DNA from: an uncultured beta proteobacterium
GTDB taxonomy: Bacteria; Pseudomonadota; Gammaproteobacteria; Burkholderiales; Burkholderiaceae_C
DNA length: 46,560 nt
Assembly (NCBI GenBank): GCA_903830985.1
Contig: CAIKVZ010000305.1
Span: forward strand, 1 to 46,560
Direction of reading: 5' to 3'
Part shown: positions 18,357 through 25,792 of the stretch, in pieces
Position numbering within the stretch: the first letter of the stretch is position 1
How the letters are laid out: each line of letters begins with the position of its first letter
Notes under the pieces: model-generated
Told to the model about the DNA's origin: nothing
Databases searched by the model: none
The model's input: only the letters and a program-made list of their open reading frames with translations
Made by a program: the position numbers and the translations under genes

Positions 18357-19843
18357 GCGGCACTCAATTCAAAATGGGGATCCAGGGGAAACACCGGGCG
18401 CGCTACCCGCGCAAACGGGAACAGGGAGAAGTCGGAACTGGTGACACCCGGCGCGTCGCATTCGACCAGCGCCTGGCACAGCGGCGCAAAGACCGGGCGG
18501 CAATACATGCGCGACTTCAGCAGCACAAAGCGGTGCGCGGTCGGGTCCAGGCCCACGCACTGAAACACGCCCAGGTCCCAGGGCTCGTGCGGCTGCTCGG
18601 TGACGACGATCTGCGCGGCCCCGATGTCCAGCCAAACGGTGCGCCCCATGCTGCAGCGCTGTCCCGTGTAGATCGGACCACTCACCGTGTAGCCGCCGTC
18701 GCTGATGGCGCGCACCGTGCCGCTCACCTGCAGCGGAACCTTGGTGAGACCGAGCTGCGCCAGCGCCACCTTGTTGCCCAGCGCCAGGCTCACTTGCGCG
18801 CCGACGCCGGCCTCGATCAGGGTGGCCACGGCCTGCGGGTCGCACAGCGGGCCCACGGCAATGTCGGACAGTCCCAGCGCCAGTGCGCCCTGCAGCACGT
18901 CCATGGTGTCACAGGTGCCGCCCGACATGCAGTTGTCGCTGTGGTCCAGCAGCAGCACCGGGCGCGTGGCGTCCACGGCCAGCGCCTGGGCGCGTTGCAG
19001 CGAATCCACCAGCGGCTCGCTGGTGTAGACGAACTCCTCGCGCTCGGACCAGATCTGCGCCGCGATGCGGTCGGCCGCAGCCTGCGCCAGGGCAATGCCC
19101 TGCGGCGAGTCTTCGGCCGTCACCACCACGCTCAGGCAGGGGGCCGCGATGTCGGCCAGGGCGAAGCCGGCAAACACCGTCACCGCCGGCACGCCGCTCA
19201 GTTCGGCTGCCTGCGCTGATTGGACTGCGCGCAGCATGGCGCCGCCCAGCGTGGTGCTGCGCAGCGTATGGCCCATCAGCGGCAGGGCATGCCAGCGCAC
19301 GGTGTAGCGCGCTAGGCCGGCCAGCATGGCCAGAAGCAGGCGCGCGGCGTGCTCGCCGGTCTCATACATGTCGATGTGCGGATAGGTCTTGAAGCCCACC
19401 AGCACGTCGGCGTTGGCGATGATCTTCGGCGTCATGTTGCCGTGCAGGTCCAGCGCCACGCCGATGGGCACACCGGGCGCGGCAGCGCGCACGCGCGCCA
19501 GCAGGTCGCCCTCGCCGTCGGCGCTGTTCTCGGCCACCATGGCGCCGTGCAGGTCCAGCAGGATGGCATCGCAGCCCGGCGCCGCATCCACGATGCAGGC
19601 GGTGAGCGCGTCGTAGGCCTGGGCCTGCACCGCGCCGCTGGGATTCGCCATGGCCGACAGCGGCGTCACCAGCGTGGCACCCATGGCCTGGCCGGCAGCG
19701 ATGAACGCCGCCATCGCCGTGCGCATGCCCTGGTTGGCGCGCAGCGCGGCGTCACCATAGGCCGGTGCAAAGGCTGCCAGCGGCGTGGGCACGGGCGAGA
19801 AGGTATTGGTCTCGTGGTTCAGTCGGGCGATGAGAATTTTCAT
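18353..19843 (-). CDS. M81-family metallopeptidase (MlrC-like)
   Basis: A 496-residue protein matching the M81/DUF1485 family, named after MlrC, a microcystin-degradation peptidase. Typical features are the N-terminal LIARLNHETNTFSP, LLDLHGAM (95-102), ALDLHGNM around 130-137, and LLLDHSDNCMSGGTCDT, which starts the C-terminal DUF1485_C domain. The conserved His and Asp residues of these motifs probably bind zinc. Members cleave linear peptides or amides, and many sit beside amino-acid transporter and amidohydrolase genes. Here it lies 7 bp after the LivF-type ATPase and overlaps the M20 gene by 4 bp, so it should act on the compound imported by this ABC system. No strong Shine-Dalgarno is visible. 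Confidence 0.9.
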   Translation of the reverse strand: MKILIARLNHETNTFSPVPTPLAAFAPAYGDAALRANQGMRTAMAAFIAAGQAMGATLVTPLSAMANPSGAVQAQAYDALTACIVDAAPGCDAILLDLHGAMVAENSADGEGDLLARVRAAAPGVPIGVALDLHGNMTPKIIANADVLVGFKTYPHIDMYETGEHAARLLLAMLAGLARYTVRWHALPLMGHTLRSTTLGGAMLRAVQSAQAAELSGVPAVTVFAGFALADIAAPCLSVVVTAEDSPQGIALAQAAADRIAAQIWSEREEFVYTSEPLVDSLQRAQALAVDATRPVLLLDHSDNCMSGGTCDTMDVLQGALALGLSDIAVGPLCDPQAVATLIEAGVGAQVSLALGNKVALAQLGLTKVPLQVSGTVRAISDGGYTVSGPIYTGQRCSMGRTVWLDIGAAQIVVTEQPHEPWDLGVFQCVGLDPTAHRFVLLKSRMYCRPVFAPLCQALVECDAPGVTSSDFSLFPFARVARPVFPLDPHFELSAA

Positions 19844-19850
19844 TTTTTGT

Positions 19851-20552
19851 TCAAACCAGGCCCACGCCCAGGTAACGGTCTTTCACGGCGGCATCGGCCA
19901 GGAAGGCCGCGTTGTCGGCTTCATAGACGACGGCGCCCTGTTCGATGATGTAGTGCCGGTCGGCCAGCTGGGTGCAGACCTCCAGGTTCTGTTCCACCAG
20001 CAGAACAGCCACGCCGGCGGCCTTGATCTGTTTGAGCTGGACCACGATCTCTTCCACGATCACCGGCGCCAGGCCTTCCACCGGTTCATCCAGCATCAGC
20101 AGCTTGGGCGCGTTCATCAGTGCGCGGCCGATCGCCAGCATCTGCTGTTCGCCGCCCGAGAGCTGGCCGCCGCCGTTCTTGCAGCGCTCCTGCAGGCGCG
20201 GAAAGATGCGGTAGATGTCCTTGAGCTGCCAGGGGGATCGTTTTCGCTGGCCCAGCAGCAGGTTCTCCTCCACCGTCAGCAGGCGAAAGATGCCGCGGTG
20301 CTCGGGCACGAGGCAGACGCCGCGCTGCGCAATGGCGTGCGCGGGCAAGCCCTGCACCTCCTGGCCGGCGAAGCGCACTGTGCCTTGCGTGGGCGTCACC
20401 ACGCCGACGATGCTTTTCAGCGTGGTGGTCTTGCCGGCGCCGTTGCGCCCCAGCAGCGTGACCAGCTCGCCATCGTCCACCTGCAGGCTGACGCCCTGCA
20501 GCACATGGCTTTTGCCGTAGTGCGCATGCACCTGATCGAGCTGCAAAATCAT
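19851..20552 (-). CDS. Branched-chain-amino-acid/amide-type ABC transporter ATPase (LivF-like)
   Basis: A 233-residue ABC ATPase with Walker A GRNGAGKTT (35-43), signature LSGGEQQMLAIGRAL, Walker B LLMLDEPVEGLAP and a switch His region in LLVEQNLE. Size and sequence match LivF/UrtE, the shorter of the two ATPases in HAAT uptake systems. Its start overlaps the LivG-like stop by 4 bp (ATGA). It powers import of the ligand captured by the binding protein encoded at 23399-24604. Confidence 0.93.
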   Translation of the reverse strand: MILQLDQVHAHYGKSHVLQGVSLQVDDGELVTLLGRNGAGKTTTLKSIVGVVTPTQGTVRFAGQEVQGLPAHAIAQRGVCLVPEHRGIFRLLTVEENLLLGQRKRSPWQLKDIYRIFPRLQERCKNGGGQLSGGEQQMLAIGRALMNAPKLLMLDEPVEGLAPVIVEEIVVQLKQIKAAGVAVLLVEQNLEVCTQLADRHYIIEQGAVVYEADNAAFLADAAVKDRYLGVGLV

Positions 20553-21319
20553 GCCTTGCCCCCGGTGATCATGTTGCCCAGGTAGGCGGCGCGCACGCGG
20601 TCGTCGCTGCGGATCTGGTGCGGCAAGCCCTCGGCCAAAACACGGCCCAGCTGCATCACCGTCACGGTGTCGGAAATGTCCATCACGATGTTCATGTTGT
20701 GTTCGATCAGCACCACGGTGTGCTCGGTCTTGAGGCCCTGGATCAGGCGCTTCATGTCGTCCAGGTCGTCGATGCCCATGCCCGATGTGGGTTCGTCCAG
20801 AAAGATCGCCTTGGGCCTTGCGGCCAGCGCCATGCCCACTTCCAGGCGGCGCTGCTGGCCGTGCGACAGATTGCCCGCCGGCGTGTCGCCGTGGCGCTCC
20901 ATACCCAGGCGCGCCAGCACGCTGGCCACGGCATCGGCACAGGAACGCGCGCCAACGGGTCGATGCCAGCAGTTCAGCGCCTGCGCCGGCGCCGTGCCCT
21001 GCGCTGCCAGACGCAGGTTCTCGCGCACCGTGAGCGTGGCAAACAGGCTGGTGACCTGGAAGGATCGTGCCATGCCGCGCTGCACGCGGCGGTGGTCGGG
21101 CTCGTGCGTCACATCGTGGCCGTCAAACAGGATGGTTCCGGCGCTCACGCTCTTGGTGCCGGTGAGCATATGAAACAGCGTGGTCTTGCCCGCGCCGTTG
21201 GGGCCGATGACCGAATGCACGGTGTTGGCGCGCACCTTCAGGTCCACGCCGCCCAGGGCGGCGAACTTGTCGTACAGCTTCACCACGCCGACGGCTTCGA
21301 GCAGGATCTCATGACTCAT
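20549..21319 (-). CDS. Branched-chain-amino-acid/amide-type ABC transporter ATPase (LivG-like)
   Basis: A 256-residue ABC ATPase with Walker A GPNGAGKTTLF (39-49), signature NLSHGQQRRLEVGMAL, Walker B AIFLDEPTSGMG and VVLIEHNMNIVMD. The C-terminal VRAAYLG is the LivG/UrtD-specific tail motif. LSHGQQ in place of the usual LSGGQQ is the normal form for this subfamily. It overlaps both neighbours by ATGA (the LivM-like gene upstream and the LivF-like gene downstream), pointing to tightly coupled translation of the four transporter genes. Confidence 0.93.
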   Translation of the reverse strand: MSHEILLEAVGVVKLYDKFAALGGVDLKVRANTVHSVIGPNGAGKTTLFHMLTGTKSVSAGTILFDGHDVTHEPDHRRVQRGMARSFQVTSLFATLTVRENLRLAAQGTAPAQALNCWHRPVGARSCADAVASVLARLGMERHGDTPAGNLSHGQQRRLEVGMALAARPKAIFLDEPTSGMGIDDLDDMKRLIQGLKTEHTVVLIEHNMNIVMDISDTVTVMQLGRVLAEGLPHQIRSDDRVRAAYLGNMITGGKA

Positions 21320-22308
21320 GATCTCGCTCCCTTGACCGCCGCGTCGTCGCTCGGTTCGGGCTTGCGCCGCAGCAGTCCCCAGAGCGTTTCACCCAGGCCC
21401 CAGAGGCCGCGCTGCATGCCCAGGCTGACCACCATCAGCACGATACCCAGCACCAGCAGCCAGCGCGGCCACAGGGAAGAGAGCCAGTCGCCCAGCAGTA
21501 CATAAAAGGCCGAGCCCAGCACCGAGGCGAACAGGTTGCCGGTGCCACCGATGACGGTCATCACCAGGATCATTTCGCTGGTGTGGTACTCGGTGTTGGA
21601 CAGCGGCGCGATGCCCGTCATCATGGCGTGCAATGCGCCGGCCAGGCCCGTCACGGCGCCGGAGATCACGAAGGCCTGCAGCTTGAGCAGCTTCAGGTTG
21701 TAGCCGATGGCGCCGGCGCGCTCCTCGTTGTCGCGCACCGCCAGCAGGGTGCGCCCGAAGATGGAGCGCGACACTTTGGTGAGCAGCCAGAAAGCGAACA
21801 GGAACACCACGGACACGAAGCCGTAGTACTGCCAGGGCGTCTTCATTGACCACAGGGTTTGACCGAACAGCGCCAGCGAGGGACGAGGTATGTCCATGAG
21901 GCCGTTGTCGCCGCCGGTGAGTCCCGTGGCGGTGTAGGCGATGAAGTAGAACATCTGGGCAAAGGCCAGGGTCAGCATGACGAAGTAGGTGCCACGCTGG
22001 CGGATCGCGACCCAGCCCACGATGGCCGCGCCCGCCGCCCCCATGAGCACGGCCAGCAACAGCGCCAGCGGCATGGGCAGAGGCCAGCGCGTCAAGGTCA
22101 GGGCCACGGTGTAGCTGCCCAGGCCGAAGAAGATGCCCTGGCCGAAGGACAGCAGGCCGGTGTAGCCCAGCAGCAGGTTGCAGCCCATGGCGGCCAGGCC
22201 ATAGATCAGCACCTCGCTGGCCAGCGAGCCGGATTGCATGAACGCCGGCATGAGCAGCACGACCGCCAGGGCCAGCAGGAAATGGGAATATTTGCGCATG
22301 GTGTTCAT
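21316..22308 (-). CDS. ABC transporter permease (LivM-like)
   Basis: A 330-residue inner-membrane permease from the ATG at 22308 (MNTMRKYSHFLL), which overlaps the LivH-like stop by ATGA. The open frame to 22701 adds Arg/Gly-rich sequence that is only the shadow of the LivH gene. It has eight or so membrane segments and the conserved LLLGYTGLLSFGQGIFFGLGSY motif. The cytoplasmic coupling stretch is RSIFGRTLLAVRDNEERAGAIGYN, followed by the late GGTGNLFASVLGSAFYVLL motif. Together with the LivH-like protein it forms the channel of the uptake system. Confidence 0.93.
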   Translation of the reverse strand: MNTMRKYSHFLLALAVVLLMPAFMQSGSLASEVLIYGLAAMGCNLLLGYTGLLSFGQGIFFGLGSYTVALTLTRWPLPMPLALLLAVLMGAAGAAIVGWVAIRQRGTYFVMLTLAFAQMFYFIAYTATGLTGGDNGLMDIPRPSLALFGQTLWSMKTPWQYYGFVSVVFLFAFWLLTKVSRSIFGRTLLAVRDNEERAGAIGYNLKLLKLQAFVISGAVTGLAGALHAMMTGIAPLSNTEYHTSEMILVMTVIGGTGNLFASVLGSAFYVLLGDWLSSLWPRWLLVLGIVLMVVSLGMQRGLWGLGETLWGLLRRKPEPSDDAAVKGARS

Positions 22309-23165
22309 CCTTTGCGGCCCAGCAAACCATGCGGGCGCAGCAGCAGCACGGCGGCCATGGCGACGTAGATCATCAGCCGCGCGCCTTCGGGCCAGAGCGT
22401 GCTCATGACGCTTTGCACGATGCCGATGAGCAGGCCGCCGAGCAGCGCACCGCCGAAGCTGCCCATGCCGCCGACCACCACGATGACAAAGGCGACGCCC
22501 AGCGCTTCCACGCCCATGAAGGGTTCGACGCCGCGGATCGGCGCGGCCAGCACACCGGCCAGCGCCGCCGTCGCAGCGCCCAGCGCGAACACCAGGCTGA
22601 AGATGCGAAACACGTTGATGCCCAGCAGCGACACCATCTCCGTGGACTCGCTGCCGGCGCGCACCGCGCTGCCCAGGCGCGTGCCCTCCAGCACGTACCA
22701 CAGGAGCACCGCCAGCACGGCGGTGAAGGCTATGACGAAGAGCCGGTACCAGGGGTAGACAAAGTCACCCCACATCAGCACGCCCTGCAGCAGGTCGGGA
22801 ACCGCCACGCTGTCGCCCAGCGGCCCCCACTGCACGATCACCAGCTCCTGAACGAGCAGCGCCAGACCGACGGTGACCAGGATGTGGAACTCGTGCGCCT
22901 TGGCGTAGACGTGGCGCAGGATCAGCTTCTCCGTCAGCCAACCTATCGCCCCCACGGCCAGCGGTGCTGCCAGCAGCGTGAGCCAGAAGCTCATGCCCCA
23001 GCGCGTCAGCTGGAAGCAGAAGTACGCGCCCAGCAGGTAGAAGGCGCCGTGCGCAAAGTTCACGAAGCGCAGCAGGCCGAAGACGATGGACAGTCCCACG
23101 GCCAGCAGGAAATACAGCATGCCGATGCCGACGCCGTTGATGACCTGCAGCAGGTAGATGTTCAT
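22305..23165 (-). CDS. ABC transporter permease (LivH-like)
   Basis: A 286-residue inner-membrane permease with about eight hydrophobic helices. It starts MNIYLLQVINGVGIGMLYFL and contains the family motifs GLSIVFGLLRFVNFAHGAFYLLGAY, GSAVRAGSESTEMVSLLGINV (the EAA-like coupling loop) and VVVGGMGSFGGALLGGLLIG. The start ATG at 23165 is 233 bp from the binding-protein stop; that gap holds a REP-like element and a hairpin, so expression of the permeases is probably set below that of the binding protein. Confidence 0.93.
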   Translation of the reverse strand: MNIYLLQVINGVGIGMLYFLLAVGLSIVFGLLRFVNFAHGAFYLLGAYFCFQLTRWGMSFWLTLLAAPLAVGAIGWLTEKLILRHVYAKAHEFHILVTVGLALLVQELVIVQWGPLGDSVAVPDLLQGVLMWGDFVYPWYRLFVIAFTAVLAVLLWYVLEGTRLGSAVRAGSESTEMVSLLGINVFRIFSLVFALGAATAALAGVLAAPIRGVEPFMGVEALGVAFVIVVVGGMGSFGGALLGGLLIGIVQSVMSTLWPEGARLMIYVAMAAVLLLRPHGLLGRKG

Positions 23166-23218
23166 GGGATGGCGAAAAAATTAGGTGGCGCAATCGCGCC
23201 GGTCTCACGAACCACTGT

Positions 23219-23337
23219 CGTCATTGCGAGCCGCGTGCCTTCAGCCGCGAGGCCCTTGGGCCGTGGCGGGGCGTGGCAATCCATGCAATCGCGGTTCGCC
23301 ACCGTGGACTGCCACGGCCTGCGGCCTCGCAGTGACG
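23219..23337. repeat. REP/MITE-like palindromic element between binding-protein and permease genes
   Basis: Outer arms CGTCATTGCGAG (23219-23230) and CTCGCAGTGACG (23326-23337) are complementary at 11 of 12 positions. Inner arms CGTGGCAATCCA (23272-23283) and TGGACTGCCACG (23305-23316) are also 11 of 12. This nested inverted repeat, with its CATTGCGAG / GGCAATCCA words, is the pattern of a dispersed palindromic repeat seen between genes in many bacteria. It would fold into a large hairpin in the mRNA. No ORF is inside. Copy number in the genome cannot be judged from one window. Confidence 0.75.
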
Positions 23338-23375
23338 AACGAACCATGGTGCAGCTTCGCAATAACGGGTGCTAC

Positions 23376-23392
23376 CGCGTCGCAGCGACGCG
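23376..23392. repeat. Hairpin directly after the binding-protein gene
   Basis: CGCGTCG-CAG-CGACGCG is a perfect 7-bp stem with a 3-nt loop, 6 bp past the stop codon of the binding-protein gene (minus strand). No T-run follows, so full termination is not expected. Together with the REP-like element it may protect the upstream message from 3' exonucleases. Confidence 0.5.
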
Positions 23393-23398
23393 TCAGCC

Positions 23399-24604
23399 TC
23401 AACCGAGCTTGCAACCCGTCTGGTCCAGCGGCAGGAAGGACTTGCCCGAGCTGATGACGTCGACGAAGTCGTCCTTGTTCGCCATCTTGGCCCGGGCCTT
23501 GCCCTTGAGCAGGTAGTAGTTCTTGATGACCTGGTGGTCGCCCTTGCGGATTTCCTCTTCGCCCGTGAGACCGGCGTACTTCATGCCTTCGAGCGCAGCG
23601 ATCACCGCCTTGGGTTCGGCCGAGCCGGCCTTGATGATGCCTTCGATCATCAGCTTGGTGCAGATGTAGGAGCCGGCCAGGCTGTAGTTGGGATTCGCCT
23701 TGAACTTGTCGTTAGAGCGCTTCACCAGATCGCGGTTCAGGGGCGAATCCACTGTGTGCCAGTACTGCGCGCCAAAGTAGATGCCTTCGCACAGATCGGC
23801 GCCCAGCGACTCGAACTGCTCCAGACCCGAGGCCCAGGCCACGAGGATGGTCATGTTCTTGTGCATGCCGAAGCTGATGGCCTGGCGCAGCGTGTCGGCG
23901 CATTGGCCGCCGAAGTTCAGGATCAAGAGCACGTCGGGCTTGGCGGCGGCGGCGTTCGTCAGGTAGCCGCTGAATTCCTTTTCGGCCAGCGAGTGGTAGG
24001 AGTTGCCCACATGCTCGATGCCCTTTTCCTTGAAGATGTTCTTCGCCGCCGACAGCAGGCCGTCGCCGAACACGTACTGCGGTGTGATGGTGTACCAGCG
24101 CTTGGCCTTGGGGTTCGCGGCGATCAGCGGACGCACCGTCTGCTCGATCGCGCCGAAGGTCGGCACCGACCAGCGGAAGGTGGCGGTATTGCAGTCCTTG
24201 CCGGTGATCTCGTCGGCCCCGGCGGTGGTGAAGAAAATGCCGCCGGCCTTTTCCGCTTCCTTGCCCATGGCCAGCGCTTCGGAGGACAGGATGCCGCCGG
24301 CGAAGAACTTGGCACCCAGCTGCTGCGACGATTCCTGCACCTTGCGGATGGCGGTGGCGGGCTTGCCCTCGGTGTCCAGCAGGGTGTAGGCCAGGGGCCG
24401 CTTGAGCGCCGTGCCGTATTGCTCGATCGCCAGCTTCATGCCCAGGTCTGCGTACTTGCCGTTGGCCGCGAAGGCGCCGGACATCGGCACCGGGCAGCCG
24501 AACTGGATCGCGCCTGCGGTCTGGGCAAAGGCGTTTTGCAGCAGGCCGAAGGAAGCGGGCACGGCGCCCAGGGCAGAGAGTTGCAGAAGTTGACGACGTT
24601 TCAT
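23399..24604 (-). CDS. Periplasmic substrate-binding protein (LivK/amide-type, HAAT family)
   Basis: A 401-residue periplasmic binding protein from the ATG at 24604. The much longer open frame to 25618 is the shadow of the regulator gene and is rejected. The signal peptide is MKRRQLLQLSALGAVPASFG with cleavage likely after AFAQ; the twin-Arg followed by LLQ could be Tat-directed. The mature part is a two-lobed type I fold opening with AIQFGCPVPMSGAFAANGKYADLGMKLAIEQ. Later parts are TFRWSVPTFGAIEQTV and a hinge near YVFGDGLLSAAKNIF. It resembles amino-acid/amide/urea receptors. A GGAG Shine-Dalgarno is present. First gene of the uptake-hydrolase operon, divergent from the FadR-type regulator. 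Confidence 0.92.
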   Translation of the reverse strand: MKRRQLLQLSALGAVPASFGLLQNAFAQTAGAIQFGCPVPMSGAFAANGKYADLGMKLAIEQYGTALKRPLAYTLLDTEGKPATAIRKVQESSQQLGAKFFAGGILSSEALAMGKEAEKAGGIFFTTAGADEITGKDCNTATFRWSVPTFGAIEQTVRPLIAANPKAKRWYTITPQYVFGDGLLSAAKNIFKEKGIEHVGNSYHSLAEKEFSGYLTNAAAAKPDVLLILNFGGQCADTLRQAISFGMHKNMTILVAWASGLEQFESLGADLCEGIYFGAQYWHTVDSPLNRDLVKRSNDKFKANPNYSLAGSYICTKLMIEGIIKAGSAEPKAVIAALEGMKYAGLTGEEEIRKGDHQVIKNYYLLKGKARAKMANKDDFVDVISSGKSFLPLDQTGCKLG

Positions 24605-24692
24605 GTGGGGCTCCGATGGGTGGCGGTTGACGGATAAGGGTTTTCGCGACAGTGCAGGTTCAACTTGCAGGATGTGTGCCATCTCGCCGATC

Positions 24693-24721
24693 TTGCATCC
24701 GCCCCTATTTATACGTATAAA
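24693..24721 (+). promoter_or_regulatory. Putative promoter of the FadR-type regulator, overlapped by the palindrome
   Basis: TTGCAT (24693-24698) and TATAAA (24716-24721) are separated by a 17-bp spacer, the ideal sigma-70 spacing. The -10 lies within the right half of the 22-bp palindrome, so a protein bound there would block this promoter. Transcription would begin near 24728, leaving a leader of about 110 nt before the chosen start codon. Confidence 0.55.
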
Positions 24722-24725
24722 TAGG
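24704..24725. promoter_or_regulatory. 22-bp perfect palindrome, operator of the FadR/operon divergent region
   Basis: The left half CCTATTTATAC (24704-24714) and right half GTATAAATAGG (24715-24725) are exact reverse complements with no spacer. It lies 99 bp upstream of the binding-protein start and 116 bp upstream of the chosen regulator start, between the two divergent genes. GntR/FadR dimers bind palindromes with TAC-GTA-like cores, so this is the expected operator for the neighbouring regulator, able to control both directions. It is strikingly AT-rich for this genome. Confidence 0.75.
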
Positions 24726-24749
24726 ATAAACCGATCGAGGGGAAACCCT

Positions 24750-24770
24750 CGGGCACCAACTGGGTGCCCG
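24750..24770 (+). repeat. Hairpin in the regulator leader
   Basis: CGGGCACC and GGTGCCCG form a perfect 8-bp stem around a 5-nt AACTG loop. It lies in the predicted 5' leader of the regulator mRNA, about 70 nt before the start codon. It could be an mRNA structure or a second protein site; no T-run follows. Confidence 0.4.
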
Positions 24771-24841
24771 GTTGCAGTGCATACTGCACCGAAAGCATGG
24801 CCGCTTCGCCGGCCTACCGACCACCATTGCACCAGCAACCC

Positions 24842-25696
24842 ATGGCAACGAACGCAGCCCTCTCCCAAGGCATCAAGCAGGCCAAGCGCTCCGACCTGGT
24901 CGCCGAAGCCATCAAACGGCTGATCACCGAAAAGAACCTCAGCCCGGGCGACAAGCTGCCGCGCGAAAGCGAGCTGCAGGCGCAGTTCGAAGTCAGCAAG
25001 GGCACGATACGCGAGGCCTTGAAGTCGCTCGAGGTGCAGGGGCTGGTGAAGGTCTCCACCGGCCCCACGGGCGGCGGCACCATCGTCGAAGTGCCGCTGG
25101 ACCGAACCCTGCAGTTCCTGCAGAACTATTTGTTCTTCAAGGAAGTGAGCATCGACGACATCTACAAGGTGCGCCAGCTGCTGGAGCCCGAACTGGCGGC
25201 CGGCGCCGTGCCGCATTTGAGCGAGGCCGACTTCGAGGCGCTGGACCACAGCATCGCCTGCTGCGACCCGAACTCCAGCTCCGAGGACCTGCTCAGCCAG
25301 CGGCGCGAGGACGTGAATTTTCACGACATCCTGGCCGCAGCCAACCCCAATTCTTTCCTGCGCTTCACCTGCGAACTGATCAACGAAATGATCCGCCAGC
25401 TGATCGTCTATGGCAACCGCACGCCGCAGTCCGAGCACCGGCGTTTCGGCGAGGCCAACGCCCACATTCACCGCCAGATCTGCGTGGCGGCGCGCGCGCG
25501 CGACGCCAATCGGGTGCGCGAACTCATGGCCCAGCACATGGCTGACGCGGCCAGCAGTGTGAAGCGCATGAAGGGCAAGCTGCAGGGCCGGCTGATCCTG
25601 AACGCCGACAGCCTGCACCGCGCGCGCGCCACGGATGACCGGAAAATTTCGGCGGCCAAACGCCCATCAAGGCCAAAGGAGTCAGCTTCGCGCTGA
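24842..25696 (+). CDS. FadR-type GntR transcriptional regulator (FCD domain)
   Basis: A 284-residue regulator from the ATG at 24842. Alternatives are an ATG at 24797 and a GTG at 24764; none has a strong Shine-Dalgarno. The winged helix-turn-helix is at about 15-80 (DLVAEAIKRLITEKNLSPGD, then PRESELQAQFEVSKGTIREALKSLEVQGLV), with a wing TGPTGGGTIV. The helical FCD domain follows (about 105-245). The end, RLILNADSLH, is followed by a basic tail (ISAAKRPSRPKES). It is divergent from the uptake operon with a 22-bp palindrome between, so it is very likely the operon's repressor, responsive to the imported compound or a breakdown product. A second, broken copy of its tail lies at 27297. Confidence 0.9.
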   Translation: MATNAALSQGIKQAKRSDLVAEAIKRLITEKNLSPGDKLPRESELQAQFEVSKGTIREALKSLEVQGLVKVSTGPTGGGTIVEVPLDRTLQFLQNYLFFKEVSIDDIYKVRQLLEPELAAGAVPHLSEADFEALDHSIACCDPNSSSEDLLSQRREDVNFHDILAAANPNSFLRFTCELINEMIRQLIVYGNRTPQSEHRRFGEANAHIHRQICVAARARDANRVRELMAQHMADAASSVKRMKGKLQGRLILNADSLHRARATDDRKISAAKRPSRPKESASR

Positions 25697-25792
25697 CGAG
25701 CTGCACGGCCTGCTGAAGCAGGCGCCGCTTCGCACTCGAAGGCATGTCGGGGTCATTCGCCAGCAGGGTGTCAGAGCCCGCATCCAGGACTT

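Noticed and set aside
22329-23516. A 395-codon plus-strand open frame opposite the LivH-like gene and through the REP-like element
   Set aside because: Very rich in His, Gln and Arg, antisense to a clear permease, and it runs through the palindromic element. No sign of real coding.
24605-25618. N-terminal extension of the binding-protein frame by 338 codons
   Set aside because: This part is antisense to the FadR-type gene, while a normal signal peptide begins at 24604, so the shorter protein is correct.
25681-25723. Two small hairpins (GTCAGC/GCTGAC at 25681-25697 and GCCTGC/GCAGGC at 25708-25723) between the FadR-type and HD-GYP genes
   Set aside because: Short 6-bp stems without T-runs. 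Possibly mRNA 3' structure between convergent genes, but too weak to call a terminator.
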